DNA of 64,000 bases from Akkermansia muciniphila (GTDB lineage: Bacteria; Verrucomicrobiota; Verrucomicrobiia; Verrucomicrobiales; Akkermansiaceae), in NCBI GenBank assembly GCA_945874895.1, contig CAMCIC010000004.1:168819-232818 (forward strand), written 5' to 3'. Numbering within the stretch: the first letter of the stretch is position 1; each line of letters starts with the position of its first letter. The notes under the pieces are model-generated. The model searched no databases. It was not told the origin of the DNA and saw nothing but the letters and a program-made list of their open reading frames with translations. Positions 55,964 to 64,000 of this stretch are shown piece by piece. The position numbers were made by a program, and so were the translations under genes.

Positions 55964-56301
55964 TGCCCATGTCTGACGATTCCTCCATTACCGTACTCGA
56001 ACTGGCCGAACTCCTGAAAAGCCAACCACAGATCTGTTTGATCGATGTGAGAGAACCCGAGGAGCATGCACTGGCATCGATTTCTGGCAGCGAACTGATT
56101 CCCCTGTCGACGCTGCCCGCTCAGACGCATCGCTGGTCGCTCGAACAACCAATCTATGTGCATTGCAAAGCCGGAGGCCGCTCGGCCCGCGCGGTGCAAT
56201 TTCTCAAGACCCAAGGGTTTACGCAAGCGACCAACGTTTCCGGCGGCATGGACGCCTGGCTCGAAGAGGGTTTGCCAGTTTCAAAGGATGACGCGGAATA
56301 A
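55963..56301 (+). CDS. Rhodanese-like domain protein
   Basis: A 112-residue single-domain rhodanese. It has ICLIDVREPEEHALASISGSELIPLSTLP, the active-site loop VHCKAGGRSARA with the catalytic Cys, and NVSGGMDAWLEEGLPV at the end. Such proteins carry sulfane sulfur. The six-residue loop starts with CKAGGRS, which suggests thiosulfate or polysulfide sulfur transfer rather than phosphatase activity; this is inference. The start overlaps the TAA of the previous gene. A terminator follows at 56395-56436. Confidence 0.92.
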   Translation: MPMSDDSSITVLELAELLKSQPQICLIDVREPEEHALASISGSELIPLSTLPAQTHRWSLEQPIYVHCKAGGRSARAVQFLKTQGFTQATNVSGGMDAWLEEGLPVSKDDAE

Positions 56302-56394
56302 GATCCCACTCATGCCTTCTTGATCGGATGCGAGGTTCGCAACGATCCGACCGCAAGGCAAGGATGCCTCAACATTCCCCATCGCCTACCGCAC

Positions 56395-56436
56395 AAAAAA
56401 AGACTCCGGGCATTGAACCCGGAGCCTCATGTTTTT
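56395..56436. terminator. Bidirectional terminator
   Basis: CTCCGGG-CATTGAA-CCCGGAG (56404-56424) is flanked by seven A on the left and a T-run on the right. On the minus strand it reads hairpin plus TCTTTTTTT, ideal for the large surface-protein gene, and on the plus strand it can serve the rhodanese gene. The rest of the gap 56302-56502 is unremarkable. Confidence 0.85.
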
Positions 56437-56502
56437 TGTTTTTGTTTTCAGCTCAGGCTGAAGTTTTCCCAGAGGAAAAAGCATCGACCCAAAAATTCAT
56501 CA

Positions 56503-59500
56503 TCAATTCGCTGCCGCAGGATAGACAATGCGATAGAAGCCCTGACCAGGAAGAGGATTGGGGTCGTCGTAGGTAACCGATCCATCTTGTGGCGCAGTCG
56601 TGGTGCCAATCTGTGTCCAACCCGTAAGGTTCGAGGAGCGTTGAATTCCATAGACTCGTCCGGGAATACCAGTGAAGCTCAGGCGTTTGACTCCGCCCGT
56701 GAAATCCGAAAGCACGGCGTTCTTGCTGGGATCAGTGAAGAGCGTGTCCACGGCGGGAGGGGCATTGACCGTGACGGAGACATTCAAGGTGACTGGCTTA
56801 TTGCTGACCAAATCCGTCGGCGTGAAAGTTACGCTCTGGTTGGCAGTCCCCGCCGCAGGAGCGGTAGCGGGCGTGGTAAAAGCAAAACTACCAGGAACAC
56901 TGGCCACACCACCGGACAAGGTCGAGTCAGCGAGGGTCTGCCCTTCGTTGATGGCAGAGGCCGTAGGAGCTGTGGTGATGGAGGGAGTTCCTTTCTCTGC
57001 AACACTGACAAGCAAGCGAACGTCATCAACACGCCAGTTGGTGGTGTTTTGCGAAGGATTGCCCGCGCCAGAATGACCGTAAATGCGATACGTTTGAGCA
57101 GCATCAAAAACGATGGCGAGACCCGTGTGGGATTTGAGCGCCCAAGCACTGTCATTGTTCAGAGTGCCGGTAAACAGATCCGCTGTGTAGTTGTCTGCAG
57201 AACTGCGAACGGTATATGCCTGAGGACCCGTAGAAGTGGAACGACTGCCGAAACTAAAGTCCGTGATCGTCGCCTTATAGCCTGAGGCGGCCGTGAGGCT
57301 GAACTCAAAGTATCCGCTCCCATTCGCCGCAGTGCTGAGCGTGCCAGCACGCGCCGCAAGGCCTGCATTCGTCGTGCCACTGAAGGTGCCCGTTGTGGAA
57401 ACTGAAGTCGTGGTCAACAATGCGTTGTTTGTTCCCAAGTTGTTGCCGCGGGAAAACACCGAGGCAGTCAGGTTGGTCGGAGAGCTGGCGGCCGTATCGA
57501 CGTCGCCTGTGAAGGACCACAATGCAGGCACAGGAGTAACGACCAATTCACGCTCGAGCGATGCGGGATTGTAGTTGTCGTCTCCTGCCTGACTGGCGGT
57601 GATGAAGGTGGAACCGACGCCTGTGATCGTGACAGTATTGCCCGATACGGTTGCCACAGAATCATTGCTGCTTGCAAAACTCACGGTCAAAGTAGAAGTC
57701 GATGTAGCAGTGAGCGTGAAGGGAGCATCGGCGATGGAGCGTGATGCCAGAGCAGCAAAAGTGATGGTCTGGTCTGCCTTGACGATGGTTCCCGTCAAAG
57801 TGGGCTGAGTCACCGCATAGTTGTTGGCATCCGTGCCAGTGATGGCCATGTTCGTGGTCACCGTGAGATTGTCACCCGGACTGGCTTGGGAAAAGGTTCC
57901 GGTCCCATCATTCGTGAGAGTCACGACGTCTCCGCGAATCAGTCCATCCAGCGTAGCTCCGATGATCGTTGCCGTGGTGCTTGCGTTGTAGGGGCGAGTG
58001 GTCACAACAGCGCCGATCACATCGAGATTCTTGGCTGTGATGTTTGCGGAGAGGATGGGCTGCGTCACGGTGTAGTTGGCAGTGGGAGCGTCGTATTCAC
58101 CCGTGCGCACAAGAGATTTACCATTGCCCACAGTCTTGTTGGCGAAGGCCCAAGTCACCGTGTTCGAGGGAGAAGAGCTTTCGCCATTGACCATTCCATC
58201 GTATTGCGCCGTGCCTGTCACACTGACGTCCGTGTTGCCATCGTATTCCTTATTCGCTGCCGAAAGTCCAGTGATCGTGAGCTCCTTGGTCGCTTGGGTG
58301 TTGCCCGACGCTGTTGTCGAAGCACTCAAGGAAACAGCTCCTCCGCCCGATACCGTGATGCTCGCACTATTGTAGGCACCTGCGGCTGCTGTTGCCTTCA
58401 TGCGAACATACACCACAGTGGCGGAAATCGCTCCATCCGTGGCGACGAGGCTCAACTGATCGGCATAACCGGATCCGGCTGACAACGAAACTTCCAATCC
58501 CGTGGGAGCCGTGACGGTCAAATCCCCCGAGAGAGTAGAGCCAGAAACGGTGAAATTCTGAGGAGCGGATGCGGTGCCATAAGTGGAGCTGAGCGCAGCA
58601 CCTAGGATCGCTGGTGTCACAGAAATGGTCGCATCGGCGGGTGCTTCCGGCGTGCCTTGTGTGGTGGAGGATGCCGCACCGCTGCCGATTGCGTTCACGG
58701 CGCGAATCTGCACATCGTAGACCGTTCCATTGACCAGGCCTGAAATCAGCAGCGGGCTTGAGACAACAGTTGGGGAGGGAGTGATCCAGTCAATGCCACC
58801 GTTGACGGAGTATTCGTAATTGCTGATGGAAACGCCACCGTTATTGGCTGGCGCGTTAAAGGCGACACTGAGCTGTTGATTCCCCGCAGTGATCGAAGTG
58901 ATGGATGGTGCGGGAGGAACCACACCGAGAATCGAAGCGGATAGAGATGGTTGCGTTACGCTATAATTGGTAGTAGGCGCGGCAAAACTCCCTGTGCGAA
59001 CCAAGCTCTTTGCTGTGCCCACGGCAACATCCGCAAACGCCCAGGTCACCGTGCCAGTGACGGAGAAGGTTTCACTATTGGCCAGACCGACATACGCCGG
59101 AGTTCCGGTAACGGTGGCGTCCGTCGTGCCGTCCCAGTTTTTGTCCTGTGCGCTCAGACCACTGATCGTCAGAGCTTTGGCCGCAACTGCATTGCCAGAA
59201 GCAGGGGTAGTAATGTTGACTGGGGTTGCGCCCGTGCTTGTCAGGATGATGTTCTGCGCGTTGTAGGTTCCCATCACAGTCGCAGAGGCGGCGAGTCGGA
59301 TGCGCAAGTTGCCGCTTGCCGAACCACTGCTTTGGATCCATGTCGCTGTGCCGCCGTAGGTGCTGCCATCCGAAGACACTTCGAATCCAGTAGGTGCTGT
59401 AGCAACAAGGTCGGTGGTAAGGTTTGTGCCGCTGACGGCAAAAACCTGTTCGGCAGAAGCGGTTCCATAAGTCGTCGTGAAGGCCGTTGCCGTGGCAGAT

Positions 59501-60399
59501 CCGATGATCGTGGGCGCAGGAGCCGCGACTTTCAGAGACACATTGTCGTAAGAGGCTGGTTGGTCTGCACCAGTCGCGCCTTGCCAATGTCCTCCGGTGT
59601 AACGCATTCCGGAAGTCGACGTGTAAGTGGAATCAACCGCAGAACCTTGGCTGACAAGAGTTCCCGTGCTCGGATCCGCAAATGCCGTGCTTCCATCATT
59701 GCGAAGGAATAACTCCCATCGATTGGTGGAAGGTGTATATGTGACGCGCACACTCAGATAATTAGCGCCAAAATCCGTCAAGCCCGTCGTATTGCTTGTG
59801 ATGATATTCGTCAAAGTGCTTTGAATGCCTGTTCCGTATTTGACCAAACGAATCGGATCAACGGTTCCACTCTGTCCTAGCACCACGGCATATCCACTAC
59901 CAGCGGTAGCCGACGTTGCGCTCGTGCCCGCCAAAATGAATCCTACACCATAGGAACCGGAACCAAATCCAGCTGGATCGGTGCGGATCGAACGCATGTT
60001 GAATTCCCAAGTCACCACACCCGTGTTGCTCGACAAACTCGTATTCCATCCAGAAACCGCATTGGTATCGCGATAACCGAATACCCAGCCATTGGCGTTC
60101 CCTGATCCTGAAGCATCGTTGGTCAGATCCAGAATGCCGCCGTTGATTCGCGCACCCCAATCAGCTCCCGAGCGCGACAAGGTCCATGTCGCACTGGTGC
60201 CGATCAGACCGTCTGTATCATAACTCGTGCCCGTGCTGGCATCAAAGTTGTCGCTTATGACCGTTGTCTGAGCCAATGCCAATTGTGAGCCAAAAAGCCC
60301 GCACGCCGTCCATACGGCGGCAAGCGTCCGAAGCATCAGAGCTACTCCTTGCGAATACGCTGATGCAAAAACAGGTGGTGAAGAGATGTTGGAATGCAT
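56503..60399 (-). CDS. Large repetitive surface/secreted protein with YDG, FN3 and C-terminal module
   Basis: A 1298-residue exported protein. A signal sequence ends near residue 43 (VWTACGLFGSQLALAQ). A lectin-like beta domain is at about 46-292. Two similar blocks follow, each a TYGTAS-type module (about 300-405 and 596-700) and a YDG-type module (408-491 and 705-789; LTISGLSA..K..DG.TD, KSLVRTG, NYxVTQP). Between them is a fibronectin III-like domain (497-585). A third YDG-type (790-873), an MBG-type repeat (876-955), a second lectin-like part (958-1133) and a C-terminal module (1240-1293; SFTGIPGRVYGIQRSSNLTGW, GFYRIVYP) close the chain. The last is a Verrucomicrobia-type end found on many secreted proteins and may serve as a sorting signal. 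It probably acts as an adhesin or matrix protein. The start may be at 60336. Confidence 0.82.
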   Translation of the reverse strand: MHSNISSPPVFASAYSQGVALMLRTLAAVWTACGLFGSQLALAQTTVISDNFDASTGTSYDTDGLIGTSATWTLSRSGADWGARINGGILDLTNDASGSGNANGWVFGYRDTNAVSGWNTSLSSNTGVVTWEFNMRSIRTDPAGFGSGSYGVGFILAGTSATSATAGSGYAVVLGQSGTVDPIRLVKYGTGIQSTLTNIITSNTTGLTDFGANYLSVRVTYTPSTNRWELFLRNDGSTAFADPSTGTLVSQGSAVDSTYTSTSGMRYTGGHWQGATGADQPASYDNVSLKVAAPAPTIIGSATATAFTTTYGTASAEQVFAVSGTNLTTDLVATAPTGFEVSSDGSTYGGTATWIQSSGSASGNLRIRLAASATVMGTYNAQNIILTSTGATPVNITTPASGNAVAAKALTISGLSAQDKNWDGTTDATVTGTPAYVGLANSETFSVTGTVTWAFADVAVGTAKSLVRTGSFAAPTTNYSVTQPSLSASILGVVPPAPSITSITAGNQQLSVAFNAPANNGGVSISNYEYSVNGGIDWITPSPTVVSSPLLISGLVNGTVYDVQIRAVNAIGSGAASSTTQGTPEAPADATISVTPAILGAALSSTYGTASAPQNFTVSGSTLSGDLTVTAPTGLEVSLSAGSGYADQLSLVATDGAISATVVYVRMKATAAAGAYNSASITVSGGGAVSLSASTTASGNTQATKELTITGLSAANKEYDGNTDVSVTGTAQYDGMVNGESSSPSNTVTWAFANKTVGNGKSLVRTGEYDAPTANYTVTQPILSANITAKNLDVIGAVVTTRPYNASTTATIIGATLDGLIRGDVVTLTNDGTGTFSQASPGDNLTVTTNMAITGTDANNYAVTQPTLTGTIVKADQTITFAALASRSIADAPFTLTATSTSTLTVSFASSNDSVATVSGNTVTITGVGSTFITASQAGDDNYNPASLERELVVTPVPALWSFTGDVDTAASSPTNLTASVFSRGNNLGTNNALLTTTSVSTTGTFSGTTNAGLAARAGTLSTAANGSGYFEFSLTAASGYKATITDFSFGSRSTSTGPQAYTVRSSADNYTADLFTGTLNNDSAWALKSHTGLAIVFDAAQTYRIYGHSGAGNPSQNTTNWRVDDVRLLVSVAEKGTPSITTAPTASAINEGQTLADSTLSGGVASVPGSFAFTTPATAPAAGTANQSVTFTPTDLVSNKPVTLNVSVTVNAPPAVDTLFTDPSKNAVLSDFTGGVKRLSFTGIPGRVYGIQRSSNLTGWTQIGTTTAPQDGSVTYDDPNPLPGQGFYRIVYPAAAN

Positions 60400-60672
60400 A
60401 GTGGTAGTGGTGGTAAAACTTGCGCAAGCAATGAACCAATATTCAAGATTCCTTCCTGAGGAAGGGCGTTTATGGAAACAAAGTCGTCACCTGTGGAGGG
60501 AACTCGCGAGCCCATTCGCTTCATGCACATGTGAATCGAATCTCCCGACCATAGGCAAAAAAAAGCTTAGCAAAAACCATGCCATGGTTCTTCAGCACCT
60601 AGATTCTTAAAAAATACGACGAAAAAAACGTCTGATTTTTGCAGGAAAAAATGGATCGTGATCGCCAACGAA
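60400..60672. other. Gap upstream of the surface-protein gene
   Basis: This 270-base stretch should contain the promoter of the surface-protein gene. A short hairpin CCTTCC-TGA-GGAAGG lies at 60451-60465. Otherwise there is nothing definite. Confidence 0.35.
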
Positions 60673-60675
60673 GCA

Positions 60676-60726
60676 CGGACCTCCGGTCCGCGTCTTACCC
60701 CACCATGTTGCGGACCAGAGGTCCGC
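60676..60726. repeat. Inverted pair of palindromes (REP-like doublet)
   Basis: CGGACC-TCC-GGTCCG at 60676-60690 and GCGGACC-AGA-GGTCCGC at 60710-60726, inverted with respect to each other. Same layout as the doublets at 29481 and 32978, with another stem sequence. It lies between aconitase and the surface-protein gene. Confidence 0.72.
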
Positions 60727-60752
60727 GATCCGACGCGCTCCAGCAAGTCAAC

Positions 60753-60784
60753 AAAAAGCCCGCTTTTCGCGAGGAAAAGCGGGC
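60753..60784 (-). terminator. Rho-independent terminator of acnA
   Basis: On the minus strand GCCCGCTTTT-CCTCGCG-AAAAGCGGGC is followed by TTTTTG. The stem is ten base pairs. It lies 22 bases after the acnA stop codon. Confidence 0.85.
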
Positions 60785-60806
60785 GTGATGATTTTGGCAA
60801 GGAGGC

Positions 60807-63479
60807 TTAGGCAATGATTTGCCCAAGCACGTAGGGCAAGATGCCGCCGGCGCGGTAGTAGTCGATCTCCACGGGGGTATCGAGACGGACGACAACGGGC
60901 ACATCGAAGCTTGTGCCATCGGATTTTTTCACGACCAGGGTCGCTTGACTTTGCGGTTTGATGTCGTTGCTGATGCCCACCAAACTGAACGTGGCATCGG
61001 CGAGGTCTTTGACTTGATCGTAGTCCTCCTTGTTGACGAAGTTGCAGGGCAGCACGCCCATACCGACGAGATTGCTGCGGTGAATGCGCTCGAAGGACTT
61101 GGTGATCACAGCCTTGACGCCGAGCAGATTGGTGCCCTTCGCGGCCCAGTCGCGACTGGAACCCATGCCGTAGTCCTCACCACCGATGACGATGAGCGGC
61201 GTGCCGTTTTGAGCGTGGAACACAGCGGCATCGTAAATGGCCACGGTATCATCGTTGAACTTGGTGACACCACCTTCCACACCAGGAACCATCAGGTTCT
61301 TGATACGCACGTTGGCAAAGGTGCCGCGGGTCATGATGCGGTCATTGCCACGACGCGAGCCATAGGAGTTGAAGTCAGCGAACTCGACACCGTTGTCCGT
61401 GAGGTAACGTCCGCCTGGGCTGTCCTTCTTGATGGCACCCGCGGGTGAAATGTGATCGGTAGTGACGCTGTCGCCAAAGATGCCGAGCGGTTTGGCATCG
61501 ATGATTTCCTCGATGTTGCGCGGTGTAGGCGTGAAACCATCAAAGAACGGTGGCTCCTGAATGTAGGTCGATTGACGATCCCACTCATACACATTGCCTG
61601 TGGAGGACTTGATGTTGTTCCACTTCGGATTCTGGTCGGAGAAACCGGTATAGAGACGCTGGAAAACATCGGGTTTGAGCGAAGCATTCATCGCGGCCTC
61701 GACCTCGGCGGAAGTAGGCCAAATATCAGCAAGATAGACGGGCTTACCATCGGCGGAAACCCCGAGCGCATCTTGGCTCAGATCGATATCCACCGTGCCT
61801 GCGATGGCATAGGCCACCACGAGCGGCGGTGACATGAGGAAGTTCGCCTTGATCGATTGGTGCACGCGAGCTTCGAAGTTGCGATTACCGGAAAGCACGG
61901 AAGCGGCGACGATATCCTCGGCTTTCACCACGTCCTCGATGCCCTTGTCGAGCGGACCGGAGTTACCGATGCAAGTCGTGCAGCCGTAGCCCACGGTTTG
62001 GAAGCCGAGCTTGTCCAGTTCATCCTGCAAGCCCGTTTTGTTGAGGTAATCCGTCACCACGCGCGAGCCGGGTCCCAGCGAGGTTTTCACGGAAGGCTTG
62101 ACGGTCAGACCGAGCGCGTTGGCTTTTTTCGCCAGCAACCCAGCGGCCAGCATCACGCTGGGGTTGGATGTATTGGTGCAGCTCGTGATGGCGGCGATGA
62201 GAACGGAGCCGTGCGAGATCGTATCAGTCACGCCGCCTTTGCTGTCAACGACGACCGTAGCGCTCTTGGACTCGGACTTACCGTAGCCATCAGGCGCAGG
62301 AGCGCCAAGGATCTCGCTCCACTTCGATTTGAGGGCATCCACATCGATGCGATCCTGCGGGCGCTTCGGTCCGGCGACGCCGGGCTTGACCGAGGAGATA
62401 TCGAGCTCGACGACTTGAGAAAACTCCAGCGCGTCCTTGTCGGTAGGAATCCCCCAGAGGCCTTGCGCCTTGTAGTAATTTTCCACGGTCTGGCAAAGTT
62501 CCTCGCTGCGACCTGTGCCGCGGAGGTAGCCAGTGGTGATTTCATCGATGCCGAAAAAGCCCATGGTGGCTCCGTATTCTGGGGCCATGTTGGCGATGGT
62601 CGCACGGTCAGGCAGCGAGAGCGCTTTAGCACCAGGCCCGTAGAACTCGACAAATTTCCCGACGACTTTTGTTTTGCGCAGCATTTCGGTCACGCGCAAC
62701 ACGAGGTCGGTCGCGGTGACGCCAGCAGCGAGTTCGCCACTGAGATAGACGCCCACCACTTCGGGAACGAGGAACGTCACGGGCTGGCCGAGCATACCCG
62801 CTTCCGCCTCGATGCCGCCCACGCCCCAACCGACCACGCCGAGACCATTGATCATGGTGGTGTGGGAGTCGGTTCCCACAAGGGTATCGGGGTAAAACAC
62901 GCCCTCTTTTTCCAGAACGCATTTCGCAAGATACTCAAGGTTCACCTGGTGAACGATGCCGATGCCGGGAGGCACGACTTTGAAGGTATCGAAGGCCTGC
63001 TCGCCCCATTTCAGGAACTCATAGCGCTCGCGGTTGCGATGGAACTCGAGATCGAGGTTGCGGGAGAGAGAATCACCCGTGCCGGCATAGTCGACCTGCA
63101 CGCTGTGGTCCACCACTAGGTCCACGGGAACCAGCGGCTCGATCATTTTGGCGTCCTTGCCCATGCGGTCTACTGCCGAGCGCATGGCCGCCAAATCGAC
63201 CAGCAAGGGCACACCGGTGAAGTCTTGCAGCACGATACGAGCCACCACGAAGGGGATTTCGTAATCGCCAGGATTTTTCGGCTGATAGGCCGCCAGGTTG
63301 GCAATGTCCTTGTCCGTGACTTTCAGGCCATCGTGATTGCGCAGCAAGCTTTCCAGAACGATGCGGATGGAAATCGGCAAGCGGGATAGGTTCGCGTAAC
63401 CTTGTTCGGCCAGTGCTGGAAGCGAGTAAAATTTGCCCTCTTGGCCCGAACCCGTGGTGAATGTGCGCAGTGTATTCAT
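60807..63479 (-). CDS. acnA: Aconitate hydratase A
   Basis: An 890-residue AcnA of the TCA cycle. It has [47 protein letters not shown] and the Fe-S ligands in [15 protein letters not shown] and [13 protein letters not shown], followed by the swivel domain with [16 protein letters not shown] and [15 protein letters not shown]. The order and length fit the single-chain bacterial type. The ATG at 63479 is chosen as [12 protein letters not shown] is a usual start. A terminator follows at 60753. The gap upstream (63480-63632) should hold its promoter, where a TATAGA-like stretch is near 63549; no other feature is clear. Confidence 0.97.
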   Translation of the reverse strand: MNTLRTFTTGSGQEGKFYSLPALAEQGYANLSRLPISIRIVLESLLRNHDGLKVTDKDIANLAAYQPKNPGDYEIPFVVARIVLQDFTGVPLLVDLAAMRSAVDRMGKDAKMIEPLVPVDLVVDHSVQVDYAGTGDSLSRNLDLEFHRNRERYEFLKWGEQAFDTFKVVPPGIGIVHQVNLEYLAKCVLEKEGVFYPDTLVGTDSHTTMINGLGVVGWGVGGIEAEAGMLGQPVTFLVPEVVGVYLSGELAAGVTATDLVLRVTEMLRKTKVVGKFVEFYGPGAKALSLPDRATIANMAPEYGATMGFFGIDEITTGYLRGTGRSEELCQTVENYYKAQGLWGIPTDKDALEFSQVVELDISSVKPGVAGPKRPQDRIDVDALKSKWSEILGAPAPDGYGKSESKSATVVVDSKGGVTDTISHGSVLIAAITSCTNTSNPSVMLAAGLLAKKANALGLTVKPSVKTSLGPGSRVVTDYLNKTGLQDELDKLGFQTVGYGCTTCIGNSGPLDKGIEDVVKAEDIVAASVLSGNRNFEARVHQSIKANFLMSPPLVVAYAIAGTVDIDLSQDALGVSADGKPVYLADIWPTSAEVEAAMNASLKPDVFQRLYTGFSDQNPKWNNIKSSTGNVYEWDRQSTYIQEPPFFDGFTPTPRNIEEIIDAKPLGIFGDSVTTDHISPAGAIKKDSPGGRYLTDNGVEFADFNSYGSRRGNDRIMTRGTFANVRIKNLMVPGVEGGVTKFNDDTVAIYDAAVFHAQNGTPLIVIGGEDYGMGSSRDWAAKGTNLLGVKAVITKSFERIHRSNLVGMGVLPCNFVNKEDYDQVKDLADATFSLVGISNDIKPQSQATLVVKKSDGTSFDVPVVVRLDTPVEIDYYRAGGILPYVLGQIIA

Positions 63480-63688
63480 GAGTGTATGAGTGAAAAACCA
63501 TCCAACGCATTCTCCCCTCGCAGAAAGCATGCGTCGCGCGCGGACAGTATAGAATTTCGCCGATTTGGCAAGCTACGAGGCGGAAAATTTTGCAATTTCC
63601 CGCAATCGAGCATGAACAAGCGCCACTCTCCCTGTTGCCTCATAAATCGAGCACACCGAAAGGTTCCTGAATGATCGGGATCGTTGCC

Positions 63689-64000
63689 TCATAGTTGAGA
63701 CACCATAGCGGCTTTGTTTTTGGTGGTTGGTTTGGTTGCCCTTGCGGGCGCTTCGGAGCGTAGCGGAGAAGGGCCCGCAAGGGCAAGCGCTTCCTCTTCC
63801 TCCATCGCATAGAGCCTCTCTCGGTGGCTCCAGAACTCGTTTTCGAGTCGGCGGATTTCCTTTCTCATGGCAAATGGATTGAGTTCCGCCAGTTGCTTTT
63901 CGAGCTTGTGCTGTTCTTCTTTCCGCAGGTCGCCGCTATCGATGAGACGTTGCGCGGGGGTGCGCCCTTTCTTTTCATGACGCCGGATCTGGCGACTCCC
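63689..64000 (-). CDS. Integrase-core transposase, C-terminal part (cut by window edge)
   Basis: The frame enters from the right edge and ends at TGA 63689-63691, giving 103 C-terminal residues. RRHEKKGRTPAQRLIDSGDL and LNPFAMRKEIRRLENEFW match the tail of integrase catalytic (DDE) transposases, from memory, where a TPxQRLLDS and LNPxxLxRQI region follows the catalytic core. The DDE residues lie beyond the edge. A 51-base inverted repeat at 63736-63786 lies within the frame and encodes LALAGPSPLRSEAPARA. Whether the transposase is intact cannot be told. Confidence 0.6.
   Translation of the reverse strand, partial: GSRQIRRHEKKGRTPAQRLIDSGDLRKEEQHKLEKQLAELNPFAMRKEIRRLENEFWSHRERLYAMEEEEALALAGPSPLRSEAPARATKPTTKNKAAMVSQL
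63736..63786. repeat. Palindromic repeat inside the transposase frame
   Basis: TTGCCCTTGCGGGC at 63736-63749 is repeated in exact inverted form at 63773-63786, around a 23-base loop. The 14-base-pair stem is long and GC-rich and keeps the reading frame open. Confidence 0.75.

Larger units (their letters stand above)
63633..64000 (-). mobile_element. End of an insertion sequence with integrase-core transposase (partial)
   Basis: The outer end is proposed at 63633, where TGTTGCCTCATAAATCG begins; a related CGTTGCCTCATAGTT occurs 50 bases inward at 63683, just at the transposase stop codon. The arrangement looks like the terminus and an internal binding site of an IS. The other end and most of the transposase lie outside the window. 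Confidence 0.45.

Noticed and set aside
56320..57285. A 321-codon plus-strand frame against the surface-protein gene
   Set aside because: Runs through the terminator and the antisense of repetitive Thr/Ser codons; Arg-rich, no domain.
61857..63119. A 420-codon plus-strand frame inside acnA
   Set aside because: Antisense to an intact aconitase; the translation is His- and Gly-rich with no recognisable domain.

Overview
The window reads as a chromosomal segment of a member of the Verrucomicrobiota, most likely the order Verrucomicrobiales. Evidence for this is a giant prepilin-like protein that looks like Verru_Chthon cassette protein A, a PSD1-type cytochrome / DUF1501 / SGNH-hydrolase operon typical of the Planctomycetes-Verrucomicrobia group, a lipoprotein and a surface protein with C-terminal modules common in that phylum, and the near absence of Shine-Dalgarno sequences. 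Gene density is high. Most genes are housekeeping or envelope genes, and there is no prophage, CRISPR array or antibiotic cluster. The only clear mobile DNA is a partial insertion sequence at the right edge plus small palindromic repeats.

Layout. 1-2.1 kb: the start of an aa3-type cytochrome oxidase subunit I gene (cut by the window edge) and an HNH nuclease. 2.1-11.1 kb (plus strand): a ROK sugar kinase, the Verru_Chthon-like protein and its secreted neighbour, DAHP synthase, a methyltransferase, tsaD and a pRiA4b-like gene. 11.2-16.4 kb (minus): a three-gene PSD1 / DUF1501 / SGNH operon. 16.5-29.5 kb: hemW, tRNA-Leu, an M16 protease, a POT-family transporter with an unusual extra domain, a lipase-like hydrolase, trmO, and an ATPase / permease / HlyD efflux operon. 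29.5-41.5 kb: thrS, lpxA, a LON-domain protein, a CNNM/CorC-type protein, an FmdB zinc ribbon, rpsN, a TatD hydrolase with a small partner, truB-nrnA, tyrA, a lipoprotein and a phosphohexomutase. 41.7-49.2 kb: a carbohydrate locus with a discoidin plus six-hairpin glycosidase facing a GH94/GH149-like phosphorylase and an SbmA/BacA-like transporter. 49.4-56.3 kb: xseA, a DUF202-like protein, a pdxA operon ending in a lysozyme-like secreted protein, trxB, an RlmD-type rRNA methyltransferase and a rhodanese. 56.5-64 kb: a 1298-residue repetitive surface protein, aconitase and the end of an integrase-core transposase.

Themes. Aromatic amino-acid synthesis (DAHP synthase, prephenate dehydrogenase), tRNA modification (tsaD and trmO act on the same t6A nucleotide; truB) and envelope functions recur. 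Several promoters that can be read by eye sit directly on the start codon, implying leaderless or near-leaderless mRNAs, and many start codons were chosen on that basis. Intergenic gaps carry inverted pairs of GC-rich palindromes whose stem sequence changes from copy to copy while pairing is kept.

The most unusual items are a pseudopilin-like (GspG-like) domain inside the last loop of the POT transporter, the SbmA-like/phosphorylase operon, a ROK kinase with its zinc site erased, a threonyl-tRNA synthetase without a TGS domain, a MITE-like element before the glycosidase gene and a palindrome embedded in the transposase reading frame. All family assignments were made by reading the sequence; no database search was run.
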